Source of the DNA: Alcaligenaceae bacterium
Lineage (GTDB): Bacteria > Pseudomonadota > Gammaproteobacteria > Burkholderiales > Burkholderiaceae_B
Direction of reading: 5' to 3'
Assembly (NCBI GenBank): GCA_012839585.1
Contig: DUNB01000061.1
Span: forward strand, 1-37,465
DNA length: 37,465 nt
Numbering within the stretch: position 1 is the first letter of the stretch; every line of letters starts with the position of its first letter. Below the pieces are notes generated by a model. That model was given only the letters and a program-made list of their open reading frames with translations, ran no database searches and was not told the DNA's origin. Made by a program: the position numbers and the translations under genes. This document shows, one piece after another, positions 15,071 through 25,633 of this stretch.

Positions 15071-15976
15071 ATGGCTAGTTCGGATACTGCAACCCCTATT
15101 TTTCAAGGCAGCATGGTTGCCCTTGTTACGCCTATGTTTCCCGATGGAAGTCTGGATTTTGACGCTTACCGAAAGCTGATCGATTGGCACGTGTCCGAGG
15201 GCACCGATGCGCTCGTGGTGGTAGGTACCACAGGCGAATCCCCCACCGTCAACATGGACGAACACGCTGAACTGATCCAGATCGCGGTAGAGCACGCAAA
15301 CGGTCGCATCCCAGTGATGGCTGGTGTGGGGGGTAACTCCACCGCAGAGGCGATCGAGCTTGCCACACACGCTCATCAGGTAGGCGCTCAGGCCGGCTTA
15401 TCGGTAGTTCCTTATTACAACAAACCGACCCAAGAAGGTCTCTATCAACATTTCAAAAAAATCGTTGAAACCGTTGATTTGCCCACTTTCCTATACAACG
15501 TCCCCGGTCGTACCGTGGCAGACATGTCAAACGAAACCATCCTACGCTTGGCCCAGGTGCCCGGCATTGTAGGGGTAAAAGACGCGACTGGCGACATCAG
15601 TCGTCTAGGTCAGCTGCTGCGCGATATTCCCGAGGGCTTCTCGGTATTAAGCGGTGATGATCCTACCGCTGCCGCATTGATTCTATTAGGTGGTAAAGGC
15701 AATATTTCTGTCACCGCCAACGTGGCACCACGTTTAATGAAGCAACTGTGTCAGGCCGCCCTAGATGGCGACATTCCTACCGTACGCAAAGTCAACGCGC
15801 AGTTAGCCGATTTAAACAAAATGTTGTTTGTCGAAGCCAATCCCATCCCTGTAAAATGGGCGGTGGCTGAAATGGGTCTAACACAGCTTGGCTATCGTTT
15901 ACCCATGACTCCTTTAAGCACGCAGCATCATGCAGGGCTGCGCCAACTACTTAACAATGCAGGGTTACTCGCATGA
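15071..15976 (+). CDS. dapA: 4-hydroxy-tetrahydrodipicolinate synthase
   Basis: The 301-aa TIM-barrel aldolase condenses pyruvate with aspartate semialdehyde in the lysine/diaminopimelate pathway. Signatures are [11 protein letters not shown] (52-60), Tyr142 in LYNVPGR, and Schiff-base Lys170 in VGVKDATGD. The ATG at 15071 has AGGAG 12 nt upstream; the frame extends to 15032, but upstream codons lack a ribosome site. The stop overlaps the bamC start (ATGA). lysC, the first enzyme of the same pathway, is also in the window, 20 kb away. Confidence 0.95.
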   Translation: MASSDTATPIFQGSMVALVTPMFPDGSLDFDAYRKLIDWHVSEGTDALVVVGTTGESPTVNMDEHAELIQIAVEHANGRIPVMAGVGGNSTAEAIELATHAHQVGAQAGLSVVPYYNKPTQEGLYQHFKKIVETVDLPTFLYNVPGRTVADMSNETILRLAQVPGIVGVKDATGDISRLGQLLRDIPEGFSVLSGDDPTAAALILLGGKGNISVTANVAPRLMKQLCQAALDGDIPTVRKVNAQLADLNKMLFVEANPIPVKWAVAEMGLTQLGYRLPMTPLSTQHHAGLRQLLNNAGLLA

Positions 15977-17124
15977 ATTTCACCCGTAAACCAGCCGCTT
16001 TGACGCTGGCCGCAGGCTTAAGCCTGACGCTTTTAAGCGGTTGTTCTGCTCTGAATGAGTTCATGGGCAAAGAAGAAAGCGTAGACTACAAAAGCACCGT
16101 CACCGGTGACCCCTTAAGCATTCCGCCCGATCTGACTCAGGCAAATCAGGATGCTCGCTTCCAGTCGCCGCTCAGCGGTCAAGGCGGCTTATCCTACAGC
16201 CAGTATGCCCAAGCCCAAGAGGCGAAGCCAGCTGTGGGTAGGGTCCAAAGCAATGTGCTGCCTGAACAGGATGGCATTCAGGTCATGCGTGATGGGGATC
16301 TGCGCTGGTTAGTGGTGGATAAGGCGGCCGAGGAAATCTATCCTCATATCTTAGAGTTCTGGACAAATCAGGGCTTCACGCTGCACTCAGAAGACCCGCG
16401 TGCAGGCGTGATGCTAACCGACTGGGCTGAAAACCGCGCCAAAATCCCTGACAGCTGGATTCGATCTCTATTGGGTTCAGTGGTGGATCAGGTCTTTGAT
16501 AGCGGCGAACGCGAACGCTTCCGTACACGTCTAGAACGCGTTAACGGCAAAACCGAAATCTACATCAGTCACCAACACATGTACGAAACCCCCACCACTG
16601 ATGGGGCGGCGTTTAAATGGGTACATGGCAAAGAAGACCCCGGTCTAAATGCCGTGATGTTGGCACGTTTGATGGTGTTTTTAGGCACTGACCTAGAGCA
16701 GGCTCAGGCTCAGGTGGCTCAGGCCGAGGCGACTAAAGACGACACTCCCGCCTTGATTCAGGTTCAGGATGACGCCAGTCAGCGTCAGTTGGTCCTGAAC
16801 GAGGGCTTTGATCGTGCCTGGCGCCGTGTAGGTGTGGGTATTGATTCAGCTGGTTTCTCGGTAGAGGACCGTGACCGCAGCACCGGCGAATACTACATCC
16901 GTTACTTGGATGCCGACAGCGGCGAGAAAATCGAGCAACCCAACATCATCGGACGTTTATTCCGCGCCCGTAACACTGCAGAGGCCCAGCGCTTACGCAT
17001 CAGCGTCAGTGCACAGGGGGCTAACGCTTCGGTGGTACGCGTCTTGGATGAAAACGGTCAGGTGCTCAACACACCTACCGCCGGTCGCATCATCAACGTC
17101 TTATCCACCAACATGCCCCAATAA
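15973..17124 (+). CDS. bamC: Outer membrane assembly lipoprotein BamC
   Basis: The 383-aa protein has a lipoprotein signal ending LLSGC (Cys24), so it is lipidated and sent to the outer membrane. An unstructured part with [10 protein letters not shown] (the segment that contacts BamD in E. coli) follows, and then two helix-grip domains (about 110-235 and 265-380). It is an accessory lipoprotein of the BAM β-barrel machine. Coupling to dapA through an ATGA overlap is the classic dapA-bamC (nlpB/dapX) arrangement. A hairpin terminator follows. Confidence 0.92.
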   Translation: MNFTRKPAALTLAAGLSLTLLSGCSALNEFMGKEESVDYKSTVTGDPLSIPPDLTQANQDARFQSPLSGQGGLSYSQYAQAQEAKPAVGRVQSNVLPEQDGIQVMRDGDLRWLVVDKAAEEIYPHILEFWTNQGFTLHSEDPRAGVMLTDWAENRAKIPDSWIRSLLGSVVDQVFDSGERERFRTRLERVNGKTEIYISHQHMYETPTTDGAAFKWVHGKEDPGLNAVMLARLMVFLGTDLEQAQAQVAQAEATKDDTPALIQVQDDASQRQLVLNEGFDRAWRRVGVGIDSAGFSVEDRDRSTGEYYIRYLDADSGEKIEQPNIIGRLFRARNTAEAQRLRISVSAQGANASVVRVLDENGQVLNTPTAGRIINVLSTNMPQ

Positions 17125-17187
17125 GGCAGGGATAGCACGCAAGATCGACAGATCCGCCCAAGCATCGGGCCGGATCAGGCACAAAGA

Positions 17188-17227
17188 AAAAAGACTGGAT
17201 CGGCCTACACCGATTCCAGTCTTTTTT
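17188..17227. terminator. Terminator between bamC and mutS
   Basis: AAAAGACTGGATCGG and CCGATTCCAGTCTTTT form a long stem with one internal mismatch and a CTACA-like loop. It ends in seven T on the + strand and has an A-run on the left, so it suits both convergent genes. Confidence 0.85.
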
Positions 17228-17272
17228 TGGTTTGAGGGGGGGCTGATTATTTCACCCTCGCCGCCACGACCT

Positions 17273-19900
17273 TTATTTGCTCTTGTATTGCTTGTGCCAT
17301 TGATACAACAGATCTAAAGCGGCGCGGGGGCTGAGGTCGTCGAGATCCAGATCCGTTAAGGCCTGCTGTAGGTCTAGGGCTAGTTCTTGCTCAGGGCTTA
17401 GAGCCGCCATAGTTGGCATCGTTTCTGCTTTCGCCATCTTTGCGGGGGCAGCAAAAAGATCCAATTGCGGCGCGGGCGTGTGTAATTGCTCTAAACGCTG
17501 TAACTCGACTGAAGCCTGATGAATCACCGACGCAGGGATACCAGCGCGCTGGGCCACTTGAATCCCGTAGCTACGACTGGCGGGGCCGGGTCGCACCTCG
17601 TGTAAAAAAGCAATGCCGTCTTTGGTTTGAGCGGCGGCTAAATGCACATTGGCTGTTACGGATTGCTCATCGGCCAAACGGGTCAGCTCAAAATAATGGG
17701 TGGCAAACAAGGTCAGACAGCGATTGTGTTGTACCAAACGCAAGGCAATGGCCCACGCCAGAGACAAACCATCGTAGGTAGAGGTGCCTCGACCGATCTC
17801 ATCCATCAACACCAAACTGTTCGGGGTGGCAGAGGACAAAATCGCCGCCGCCTCCGTCATTTCCATCATAAAGGTAGAACGCCCACCGGCAAGGTCGTCG
17901 GCGGCGCCAATGCGGGTGAAAATACGATCAATAGGGCCAATTACGGCGTGCTCGGCCGGCACAAAGCTGCCCGTACGGGCTAACAGCGCAATCAACGCGG
18001 TTTGGCGCATATAGGTGGACTTACCCCCCATGTTGGGACCAGTAATCATCAACAGGCGACGATCCGCGTGCAACTCACACCCGTTCGCAGTGAAATGCTC
18101 AATGCTGTGCTCCACCACCGGGTGACGACCCGCAACAATGCGGATCTCGGCCTGTTCGCTGAGCTCTGGTGCGACCCAGTTATTGTCGATCGCATGGCGC
18201 GCAAAGCTGGCTAGGGCATCGATTTGTGCCAAAGCCGCCGCCACCACAGAAAGCTGCGGCGCGTACAACAGCAATTGCTGCAACAGCTCATCAAACAAAT
18301 ACTTTTCACGCGTTAGGCTGCGGTCTTTGGCAGACAGCACCTTGTCTTCCCACTCTTTGAGCTCGGGCGTAATGAAACGCTCGGCATTTTTTAAAGTCTG
18401 GCGACGACGGTATTCGGTGGGAACCTTGTCGGCTTGGGCGCGACTGACCTCGATAAAAAAGCCATGTACGCGGTTGTATTCCACTTTAAGCGTAGGGATA
18501 CCGGTGCGCTCGCGTTCGCGAGCCTCTAGGGTTAGTAAAAACTCACCACTATCACTGGCCAAGGTACGCAGTTCATCCAGTTCCGCATCGTAACCGTCCG
18601 CAATCACGCCGCCATCACGGATCATCAAGGCCGGCTCGACCGTAATGGCGCGTTGGAGCAATTCAATAGCGGCCGGATCCATGGCTAAATCTTGAATCAA
18701 CGAATCCAATTGCGATTGGTTTAGCTCGGATAATAACTGGATCAGCTGCGGCAGGTTGTGTAGGGCATCCCGCAAGCTGGCCAACTCACGTGGTCGTACC
18801 GAAGCCAAGGCGATGCGGGTGGCGATGCGTTCCAGATCAGGAAAAGGATTCAGCTGCTGCGCCAGTTGTTGTAAGGGCGATTGGATGGTTTGGCTTTGGG
18901 CCGCATCGACCAACAACTGCACAATGGCTTGGCGCGTACGTACGGTTTGGTTATGACGCAAAGGCTGATGCAGCCAACGGCGTAACAAACGCGACCCCAT
19001 TGGCGTCACACAATGGTCAATGGTGCTAAACAAGGTGGGTTTGGTTTCACCACTGATGGTTTCGGTGATCTCTAGGTTTTTACGGCTGACGCCATCGAGC
19101 ACTACAAACTCACCGAGCTGTTCGACTTGAATTTGCTGAATATGTTGTAGGTGTTGTGCCTGAGTGTGTTTGACATAGCGCAGGAGGGCGCCGGCCGCAT
19201 AGGTGGCCAAAGGCAGGTCTTGCATGCCAAAGCCACTCACACTATCGACCTGAAAATGATCTAACAGCACCTGTAGCGCATTGTCTTGGGCAAAGTGCCA
19301 GTCGGGCAGGGCCACACAGCTTTGGGCGTCTTGGTAACTGATACGGTGTTGCTCTGCGTGCAATAATTCCACGGGTTGCAGACGGCTGAGCTGTGTATCC
19401 AACAAACGCGCCTCGCACTCGTACACCTTAAAGGTGCCGTTGGCCACGTTCATCCAGGCAATACCGATGGTGTTTTGCTGTTTGTTGCCAGGACAAATCG
19501 CCGCAATAATGCGGTCGGACTTAGCGGGCAACAAGGCGTCATCGGTTAAAGTGCCAGGCGTCACAATACGCACAATCTGACGTTCTACAGGCCCTTTGCT
19601 GGTGGCCGGGTCGCCAATTTGTTCGCAAATGGCAATGGATTCACCCAGTGCCACCAATCGCGCCAAATAGCCTTCTAGCGAATGAAACGGCACGCCTGCC
19701 ATCGGGATGGGCTCGCCGTTAGAATTGCCGCGCTTGGTTAGGGTTAGGTTCAGTAGGCGCGCTCCACGCTCGGCATCTTCATAAAAAAGCTCGTAAAAAT
19801 CTCCCATGCGATAAAACAGCAAATACGAAGGCGCTTGGGCTTTTAAGCCCAAATACTGGCGCATCATGGGGGTGTGACCGGAGAGATCAGGTTGTGTCAT
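17273..19900 (-). CDS. mutS: DNA mismatch repair protein MutS
   Basis: The 875-aa product is normal MutS length. The mismatch-reading Phe-x-Glu (Phe35-Tyr-Glu37 in [10 protein letters not shown]) is present. The connector, lever and clamp domains follow, then the ABC-type ATPase with Walker [10 protein letters not shown] (about residue 620), a signature around [15 protein letters not shown], Walker [12 protein letters not shown] and the switch histidine in FATHYFEL. It binds mispairs and recruits MutL. The C-terminal tail ([17 protein letters not shown]) is the tetramerization segment. The gene is intact. Confidence 0.97.
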   Translation of the reverse strand: MTQPDLSGHTPMMRQYLGLKAQAPSYLLFYRMGDFYELFYEDAERGARLLNLTLTKRGNSNGEPIPMAGVPFHSLEGYLARLVALGESIAICEQIGDPATSKGPVERQIVRIVTPGTLTDDALLPAKSDRIIAAICPGNKQQNTIGIAWMNVANGTFKVYECEARLLDTQLSRLQPVELLHAEQHRISYQDAQSCVALPDWHFAQDNALQVLLDHFQVDSVSGFGMQDLPLATYAAGALLRYVKHTQAQHLQHIQQIQVEQLGEFVVLDGVSRKNLEITETISGETKPTLFSTIDHCVTPMGSRLLRRWLHQPLRHNQTVRTRQAIVQLLVDAAQSQTIQSPLQQLAQQLNPFPDLERIATRIALASVRPRELASLRDALHNLPQLIQLLSELNQSQLDSLIQDLAMDPAAIELLQRAITVEPALMIRDGGVIADGYDAELDELRTLASDSGEFLLTLEARERERTGIPTLKVEYNRVHGFFIEVSRAQADKVPTEYRRRQTLKNAERFITPELKEWEDKVLSAKDRSLTREKYLFDELLQQLLLYAPQLSVVAAALAQIDALASFARHAIDNNWVAPELSEQAEIRIVAGRHPVVEHSIEHFTANGCELHADRRLLMITGPNMGGKSTYMRQTALIALLARTGSFVPAEHAVIGPIDRIFTRIGAADDLAGGRSTFMMEMTEAAAILSSATPNSLVLMDEIGRGTSTYDGLSLAWAIALRLVQHNRCLTLFATHYFELTRLADEQSVTANVHLAAAQTKDGIAFLHEVRPGPASRSYGIQVAQRAGIPASVIHQASVELQRLEQLHTPAPQLDLFAAPAKMAKAETMPTMAALSPEQELALDLQQALTDLDLDDLSPRAALDLLYQWHKQYKSK

Positions 19901-19944
19901 GGGATTCGATCAATAAAGAAAACAAGGGTGCCGCAATAGATTTT

Positions 19945-20961
19945 TTAAAGCGAACTCGGGGCAGCACGAAGTTTTTCGTGAGCTTGGGCCAGTATGGCGT
20001 AAGAATGCAAACGATCGGCTTGATCAAACATATTACAAGTTACCATGAGCTCATCCGCACCGGTTTTATCAATAAAGGCCTGTGTTTGTTCGGTGATGGA
20101 CTCCAACGAACCAATGGCGGCACAGCTAAGAGCGTGATTCATCACGGCTTGGCCAATTTCACCACTGCGTTCGATGTAGTTGGCCACGGGAGGTGGTAGT
20201 TGAATAGGGCGACCTTGGCGCAGGCTCACAAAAGACTGTTGCCACGATGAGGCCAAATAATGGGCTTTTTCATCGGTGTCGGCAGCAAACACATTAAAGC
20301 CCAACATCACATAGGGCTTATCCAAATATTGCGAAGGCTTAAAGTGTGTGCGATAGACCTGAATGGCATCCATCATCTGGGCCGGGGCAAAGTGCGAGGC
20401 AAACGCATAGGGCAGGCCCAACATGGCGGCTAACTGCGCACCAAATAAACTAGAACCCAAGATCCACACCGGCACATTAGTGCCTCTGCCCGGCACGGCA
20501 GGCACCGGCTGTTGGGGCGCATCCGACATATAGTCTAAAAGCTCCAACACATCGTGCGGAAACTCATTGGGATCGGATTGCAGATTACGACGTAACGCCT
20601 GTGCGGTACGCTGATCCGAACCAGGAGCACGACCCACACCCAAATCAATACGACCGGGAAACAACGAGGCCAAGGTACCAAACTGTTCCGCAATCACCAA
20701 GGGCGAATGGTTAGGCAGCATAATGCCACCGGCACCAACGCGAATACGCTGGGTGTGATGAGCGACATGAGCAATCAACACCGAGGTCGCCGCACTAGCA
20801 ATGCCCACCATACCGTGGTGTTCAGCCAACCAATACCGCGTGAACTGCCCCGCATCGGCTTGCTGTGCTAATTGCACCGTATTTTTAAAGGATTCGGTAG
20901 GATTGCTGCCCTGAACAATGGGAGCAAGATCAAGCACAGATAAGGGATAGGGGCTAGACAT
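19945..20961 (-). CDS. LLM-class flavin-dependent oxidoreductase (YhbW-like)
   Basis: The 338-aa bacterial luciferase-like TIM barrel contains [14 protein letters not shown] at the start, then [35 protein letters not shown] and [15 protein letters not shown], all typical of the MsnO8/YhbW group. Such enzymes use reduced flavin and oxygen; the substrate is unknown. It stands upstream of mutS with 44 nt between, in the same direction, and divergent from mscS. Confidence 0.85.
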   Translation of the reverse strand: MSSPYPLSVLDLAPIVQGSNPTESFKNTVQLAQQADAGQFTRYWLAEHHGMVGIASAATSVLIAHVAHHTQRIRVGAGGIMLPNHSPLVIAEQFGTLASLFPGRIDLGVGRAPGSDQRTAQALRRNLQSDPNEFPHDVLELLDYMSDAPQQPVPAVPGRGTNVPVWILGSSLFGAQLAAMLGLPYAFASHFAPAQMMDAIQVYRTHFKPSQYLDKPYVMLGFNVFAADTDEKAHYLASSWQQSFVSLRQGRPIQLPPPVANYIERSGEIGQAVMNHALSCAAIGSLESITEQTQAFIDKTGADELMVTCNMFDQADRLHSYAILAQAHEKLRAAPSSL

Positions 20962-21116
20962 AAGGTGGATCCTGATAGGTTATAGATAGTGTGTTTAATA
21001 GGATTAGATGGGTGCGATTTACTATTAAACAAGGTTAACAAATAAAAGATCGGCTGCGAACCACCAAGAAAATCGTTATCATTGAGGGCTATTTATTTGA
21101 ACTTGGAGTATGTTTT

Positions 21117-21956
21117 ATGCCAGATCAGATTTCCTTAAAGCTTGCTTCTATGCCATGGTTAGTCCCCATGGTTGTGAACTTGCTTGTTGCTATCGCCACC
21201 CTTGTTATCGGTTGGTGGTTGTCTAATGCGGCGGGACAATGGGTGCGCAAAATGGTTCAGCGCTCCTCACACATCGACATAACCATTGTACCCATTGCCC
21301 AAACCGTGGTGACGTGGGTCATTCGAACCTTTGTATTGATCGCGGTATTGGCCCGTTTTGGGGTACAAACTGCCAGTATTATTGCCGTGCTGGGTGCGGC
21401 CGGTTTAGCCATTGGTTTGGCGTTGCAAAACACTTTGCAGAATATTGCTTCAGGCATCATGTTATTGGTGCTGCGCCCCATCCGCGCCGGTGAATTTGTT
21501 TCCGTCGTCGGTAAAGGCGATGGCACCGTGGACGAGGTCGGCCTATTTATAACGCAGTTTGTGCAGGTGGACGGTGTGAAATTCTGCCTACCCAATAGTC
21601 TCATCTGGGGTAACCCCATCATCAACTACAGCCGTAACGCCACCCGTCGTATGGATATTGCGGTAGGGGTACGCTATGGCGACGACCTAGATAAAGCACT
21701 AGGCGTGTTAAAAGATTTGGTGAATGGCCATGATAAAGTCCTTAAGGATCCGGCCCCTAGCGTTTTTGTTAGTGCTTACAAAGACAGCACCGTAGTGATT
21801 AATGTACGTGTTTGGGCTGCGGTAGAGGACTTCTGGGATCTACAGTTCGAGTTGAATCGCCTTGTACTACAACGCTTGGCGGATGCCGGTTTGAGCCACC
21901 CAATCCCTGTACGCGCCGTACTACAAGAAACACAAGAGGAAAAAGTCGCGGCTTAG
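21117..21956 (+). CDS. Small-conductance mechanosensitive channel (MscS family)
   Basis: The 279-aa length is typical of simple MscS. Three N-terminal helices are followed by the pore helix with glycines and alanines (IIAVLGAAGLAIGLALQNTLQNIASGIMLL). The β-domain starts with RPIRAGEFVSV and continues GTVDEVGLF. PNSLIWGNPIINYSRN and an αβ domain complete the cytoplasmic cage. It releases solutes on hypo-osmotic shock. The start is ATG 21117 with GGAG upstream. A bulged hairpin and then a strong terminator follow. Confidence 0.93.
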   Translation: MPDQISLKLASMPWLVPMVVNLLVAIATLVIGWWLSNAAGQWVRKMVQRSSHIDITIVPIAQTVVTWVIRTFVLIAVLARFGVQTASIIAVLGAAGLAIGLALQNTLQNIASGIMLLVLRPIRAGEFVSVVGKGDGTVDEVGLFITQFVQVDGVKFCLPNSLIWGNPIINYSRNATRRMDIAVGVRYGDDLDKALGVLKDLVNGHDKVLKDPAPSVFVSAYKDSTVVINVRVWAAVEDFWDLQFELNRLVLQRLADAGLSHPIPVRAVLQETQEEKVAA

Positions 21957-21976
21957 CCACTAAGCGCTCGCGATTA

Positions 21977-22020
21977 GACCTAATTCGCTCCTTAGGCTCT
22001 GAAGCCTCAGCGATTAGGTC
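21977..22020 (+). other. Bulged hairpin after mscS
   Basis: GACCTAATTCGCT...TAGGCT pairs with AGCCTCAGCGATTAGGTC around a CTGA loop, with small bulges. There is no T-run, so it is an mRNA 3' structure upstream of the true terminator rather than a terminator itself. Confidence 0.45.
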
Positions 22021-22024
22021 ACAA

Positions 22025-22063
22025 AAAAGGACTGAATTCGATAACTCGGATTCAGTCCTTTTT
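22025..22063. terminator. Terminator between mscS and iclR-type gene
   Basis: AAAAGGACTGAAT (22025-22037) and ATTCAGTCCTTTT (22050-22062) form a perfect 13-bp stem with A and T runs on the two sides. It serves both convergent genes. Confidence 0.88.
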
Positions 22064-22078
22064 CTATGTGGTTATGCC

Positions 22079-22840
22079 TTAAATCTTCTCTGCGATCTGA
22101 TCCAAGGTCTGTCTAATTAAACGGGCGATTTCTTTTTGACGGCGGGCGGGCATGCGTTCGGTAATGGCGGTGACGCTAACTGCTAACAGCGGGTGCCCTT
22201 GGCTACTACACAGCGCACAGCCCACACCGAGAGCACCGCGCACGGCGTAGTTGCCGACTACTGAATAACCACGGGTGCGGGTATTGGCGACGAGCTGACG
22301 CATTTCGCGTTGCGTCATGCCACCGTAATGATCTAAGGCGTTGCTATTGGCCTCGATGATTTGATCCACGGTGTTGTCATCTAATTGCGCTAACAAGGCC
22401 AGCCCAGCCGATCCTACGCCCAGCGGCTGACGTTTATTGGCATAGGTGCCTAGGATTTGTACCGGATAAGGGCCAATTTCACGCCATAAGGTCAGGGAAT
22501 TATTATTTTCACGAATAATGAGAAAAACCGCATCCCCCACTTTAAAGGCCAGTTCGCGCATAAAGGGTTTGGCGATTTCCACCAGATGGTGTTCGTTTTC
22601 GGTCTGCGGGGTTTGCTGTTTGGTGGCAGCATAACGGCGGGTTTTACCCACGGCCTGAACAAAATTGCATTCAGTAAGCGCCGCCAACAGTCGATAAATA
22701 GTGGGGCGTTGTAGCCCCGTTAGACGAGAAAGCTCGGTGACGCTCAGCCCATTCTCATCATGAGCCTGTAACGTTTGTAATATGTGCAACCCACGTCGTA
22801 GGGTTCTAGGGCCAGAACTATTATCGGTAGCAGCTGTCAT
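22079..22840 (-). CDS. IclR-family transcriptional regulator
   Basis: The 253-aa protein has an N-terminal winged helix (LRRGLHILQTLQAHDENGLSVTELSRLTGLQRPTIYRLLAAL) and a C-terminal effector-binding GAF-like domain (GSAGLALLAQL, TRGYSVVGNYAVRGALGVGCAL, LLAVSVTAI). IclR regulators sense small metabolites and usually control neighbouring catabolic genes, but no such target is adjacent. It begins 4 nt after the cysE stop, so it may be co-transcribed with it. Confidence 0.88.
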   Translation of the reverse strand: MTAATDNSSGPRTLRRGLHILQTLQAHDENGLSVTELSRLTGLQRPTIYRLLAALTECNFVQAVGKTRRYAATKQQTPQTENEHHLVEIAKPFMRELAFKVGDAVFLIIRENNNSLTLWREIGPYPVQILGTYANKRQPLGVGSAGLALLAQLDDNTVDQIIEANSNALDHYGGMTQREMRQLVANTRTRGYSVVGNYAVRGALGVGCALCSSQGHPLLAVSVTAITERMPARRQKEIARLIRQTLDQIAEKI

Positions 22841-22844
22841 ATGT

Positions 22845-23846
22845 CTATTCCATCATTTTGTTAAGGCGCTCAACATCTAAAGGTTGCTGGCCATTTTCTA
22901 TACGTTGGCCTAATTCTTCTAGTGCGCTGCAAAGTTGGCTGATGCGCAATTCTTGTTGGGCCGAGTGATTAATTAATTCGTGCAGGACTTGGACTAAAGG
23001 GTCGCTATTGGTGCTATCCACCGCATAGGCGGCAAATGCATCCTGTTCCGTTTTAGACGGCGTGGCCTGATAACCCGAGGAGGTTCGCGCACTGCGTTCT
23101 AGCAAGTCTTTTAATGGTTTGCCCGTCCACTCGGCTTTACACGGGTGGAGGGTAGAGCTCGTACCGCCTTTAAGCCCAGAGGCTTTGGTAGGAGAGGTCG
23201 GTGGCGTAGTGGGCGTTCCCGCATCGGGTGCCTCGGGCGCAGAGTCAGAGCGCTCTGTGGTAGCCGTCTGCGTTGCCGAAGCCTCTGTGGCAGCATTGGT
23301 GGCCGGTTTTTCCGGTGTAGCGGCGGCGTCATCTTTGGTGATAATACGCGCAGGGTTACCTACCGCCGTGGCATTGGCAGGCACGGGTTTGACCACCACC
23401 GCGTTCGAGCCCACTTTGGCGTGGGCCCCCACTGTAAATCCCCCTAAAATCTGGGCGCCAGCGCCGACCACCACCCCATTTTCTAAGGTGGGATGGCGTT
23501 TGGTGCCCTTATACAAACTGGTGCCGCCTAGGGTCACGCCTTGATAGATGGTACAGTCATCGCCGATCACAGCGGTCTCGCCAATCACAATGCCGTGACC
23601 ATGATCAAAGAACACCCGCTTGCCAATTTGGGCACCAGGGTGAATTTCTATACCCGTGAACATACGGGTCAGGTGAGAGATAAAACGGGCTAACCACAAA
23701 AATCCCGAATTCCACAGGCGATGCGAGAGGCGATGCACCAAAATAGCGTGCAGCCCCGGATAACAGGTCAGAATTTCCCAGCGACTGCGTGCCGCCGGGT
23801 CGCGTTCATAAATGCAATCGATGTCTTCGCGTAATTGTTTAAACAT
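22845..23846 (-). CDS. cysE: Serine O-acetyltransferase with long C-terminal extension
   Basis: The enzyme acetylates serine for cysteine synthesis. The first ~171 residues are the short EpsC/CysE form: an N-terminal helical part ([19 protein letters not shown]), then the left-handed β-helix with [28 protein letters not shown], and VGNPARII at its end. The next 160 residues exceed the catalytic unit. An Ala/Thr/Pro linker (about 175-240) leads to a helical tail ([22 protein letters not shown], then [19 protein letters not shown]). A related tail occurs in Burkholderiales homologues as I recall them, but the linker here is long. The gene lies in the trmJ-cysE-iclR leftward block. Confidence 0.9.
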   Translation of the reverse strand: MFKQLREDIDCIYERDPAARSRWEILTCYPGLHAILVHRLSHRLWNSGFLWLARFISHLTRMFTGIEIHPGAQIGKRVFFDHGHGIVIGETAVIGDDCTIYQGVTLGGTSLYKGTKRHPTLENGVVVGAGAQILGGFTVGAHAKVGSNAVVVKPVPANATAVGNPARIITKDDAAATPEKPATNAATEASATQTATTERSDSAPEAPDAGTPTTPPTSPTKASGLKGGTSSTLHPCKAEWTGKPLKDLLERSARTSSGYQATPSKTEQDAFAAYAVDSTNSDPLVQVLHELINHSAQQELRISQLCSALEELGQRIENGQQPLDVERLNKMME

Positions 23847-23864
23847 AATGACGTTACTATAGCC

Positions 23865-24692
23865 TTAGCGGGGGGATGGCGCAGCAGGATCTGTCTGCGT
23901 CGCCTCTATTTTACGGGCGGTTTTAAGCATAGCGGTACATACCCCTCTAAGCATAGCGACTTCGTTTTGGCTCAGTTGGCTACGCGTAAACAATTGCTGC
24001 ATACGTAAAAGCAGCTTTTTAGGGTGATTGGGATCTAAGAAATCCACCCCGATCAGGGCTTGTTCCCAATGGGTTAAAAAGGCCTGCACTTGTTCTTGGG
24101 TGGCGGGCTGCTCGCTGTCTTGTATTTTGCCGGGGGTACGCAGTTCCTGATGTAAATCTAAGAGTTCCAATAGGGCATGACGTAATTCCCAGGCCGCCAG
24201 TTGTAGTGCTTGAGCCACATTTAACGAGCTATATTCGGAATTGGCTGGAATATAGCAAACATATTGACACTGATTAATCTGGTGATTTTCTAGGCCAGTT
24301 CGCTCAGTACCTAATACAATAGCAACTTGCCCTGTAGAATGCTGTTGCAAATGAGAAGCGCTTATCTGTGCGCTTTGACGGATGGTTTTAGGCGGCGGCC
24401 CGATATAACGGGGGCGTGCTGTCAGCGCAAACGCCAACGAAACCGGCGCCAGCGCCTGTTCTAAGCTGTCATAAATGACAGTGTTTTCTAAGACGTCCGT
24501 TGCGCCGCTTGCCATCGCAATCGCATTCTCATGCGTTATGATGGTGGGCGATTTTGGTTTTACCAAACACAATTGGTTAAAACCCATGGTTTTGATGGCT
24601 CTGGCGGCAGCACCGACGTTGCCCGGATGACTAGGCTCAACCATAATAAAACGAATATGGTTGAATAAAGGCTCTTGTTGGGTCGGAGTCAT
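23865..24692 (-). CDS. trmJ: tRNA (cytidine/uridine-2'-O-)-methyltransferase TrmJ
   Basis: The 275-aa SPOUT-family enzyme modifies the ribose of tRNA position 32 using SAM. Motifs are FIMVEPSHPGNVGAAARAIKTMGFNQLCLVKP at the N-terminus, VAIVLGTERTGLEN and the knot loop CYIPANSEYSSLNVAQALQL. A C-terminal helical extension is as in E. coli TrmJ. It is divergent from suhB with a 79-nt gap, a common pairing in betaproteobacteria. Confidence 0.92.
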   Translation of the reverse strand: MTPTQQEPLFNHIRFIMVEPSHPGNVGAAARAIKTMGFNQLCLVKPKSPTIITHENAIAMASGATDVLENTVIYDSLEQALAPVSLAFALTARPRYIGPPPKTIRQSAQISASHLQQHSTGQVAIVLGTERTGLENHQINQCQYVCYIPANSEYSSLNVAQALQLAAWELRHALLELLDLHQELRTPGKIQDSEQPATQEQVQAFLTHWEQALIGVDFLDPNHPKKLLLRMQQLFTRSQLSQNEVAMLRGVCTAMLKTARKIEATQTDPAAPSPR

Positions 24693-24771
24693 TTAAAATA
24701 CTAAACTGTTGTTAGCCCTTGTGATAAAACATGGTTATTTTAGGGCTTATTTTTAAGAATTACGGAAATCT

Positions 24772-25566
24772 ATGCACCCGATGCTATTTACCGCTATCAA
24801 AGCGGCACGCCGTGCAGGCGATATTATTACCCGCGCCAGTCGCGACCTCGAACGCGTGCATGTTGCACGCAAAGGCCCCAGTGACTATGTAACCGAGGTC
24901 GATCAGGCCGTCGAAGAAGCCATTATAGAAGTTTTAGCTGAAGCCTACCCAGATCATGCCTTTTTGGGCGAAGAAACCGGTGACCGTCAACCCGAGGCCG
25001 ATAAAGTAGGCAAAGGCGGGGTTGAATACCAATGGGTGATCGACCCACTGGATGGCACAACCAACTTTATTCATGGTTTCCCTCATTATGCCGTGTCTAT
25101 TGCCGCCTTGCACCGTGGTCAATTGACCCACGCGGTCATTTTTGATCCCACCAGCAATGAGATTTTTACCGCCAGCCGCGGTAATGGTGCTTTTTTAGAT
25201 GATCGCCGTATTCGTGTTTCTGATCAACGTCGTTACCACGATGCCTTAATTGGTGCGCATGTACCAGGTTCCGGTGGCTCTGCTGCTGCGACCTCTCCCT
25301 TTGCAGCCCTGTTAACAGAATGCGCATCGGTACGCCGTACAGGTTCTACGGTATTGGATTTGGCCTATGTGGCTTGCGGGCGCTTAGATGGCTTTTGTGC
25401 GACCAAACTTAAACCGTGGGATATGGCTGCTGGTGCCTTGATCGCGATGGAGGCTGGTGCCTTAGTGGGCGACCTCGAAGGCGAACAAAGCTGGTATAAA
25501 ACCGGTGATATTTTGGCCGCTACGCCCAAACTATTCCCACAAATGTTAATGCATCTACAAGACTAA
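24772..25566 (+). CDS. suhB: Inositol-1-monophosphatase SuhB
   Basis: The 264-aa FIG-superfamily Mg-dependent phosphatase has metal ligands in GEETG (Glu67-68) and DPLDGTTNFIHG (Asp91, Asp94), and in KPWDMAAG near the C-terminus. SuhB also works as a NusA-associated factor in rRNA transcription in E. coli (known). The start is ATG 24772 and the length is normal. A hairpin terminator follows. Confidence 0.94.
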   Translation: MHPMLFTAIKAARRAGDIITRASRDLERVHVARKGPSDYVTEVDQAVEEAIIEVLAEAYPDHAFLGEETGDRQPEADKVGKGGVEYQWVIDPLDGTTNFIHGFPHYAVSIAALHRGQLTHAVIFDPTSNEIFTASRGNGAFLDDRRIRVSDQRRYHDALIGAHVPGSGGSAAATSPFAALLTECASVRRTGSTVLDLAYVACGRLDGFCATKLKPWDMAAGALIAMEAGALVGDLEGEQSWYKTGDILAATPKLFPQMLMHLQD

Positions 25567-25579
25567 TTGTCTTATACAA

Positions 25580-25609
25580 GAGCCACTGACTGGTCGGTGG
25601 CTTTTTTTC
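25580..25609 (+). terminator. Terminator of suhB
   Basis: AGCCAC (25581-25586) pairs with GTGGCT (25597-25602), with further partial pairing inside, followed by seven T. Confidence 0.8.
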
Positions 25610-25633
25610 TTATTCGTATACGGAGCCCCTTAA

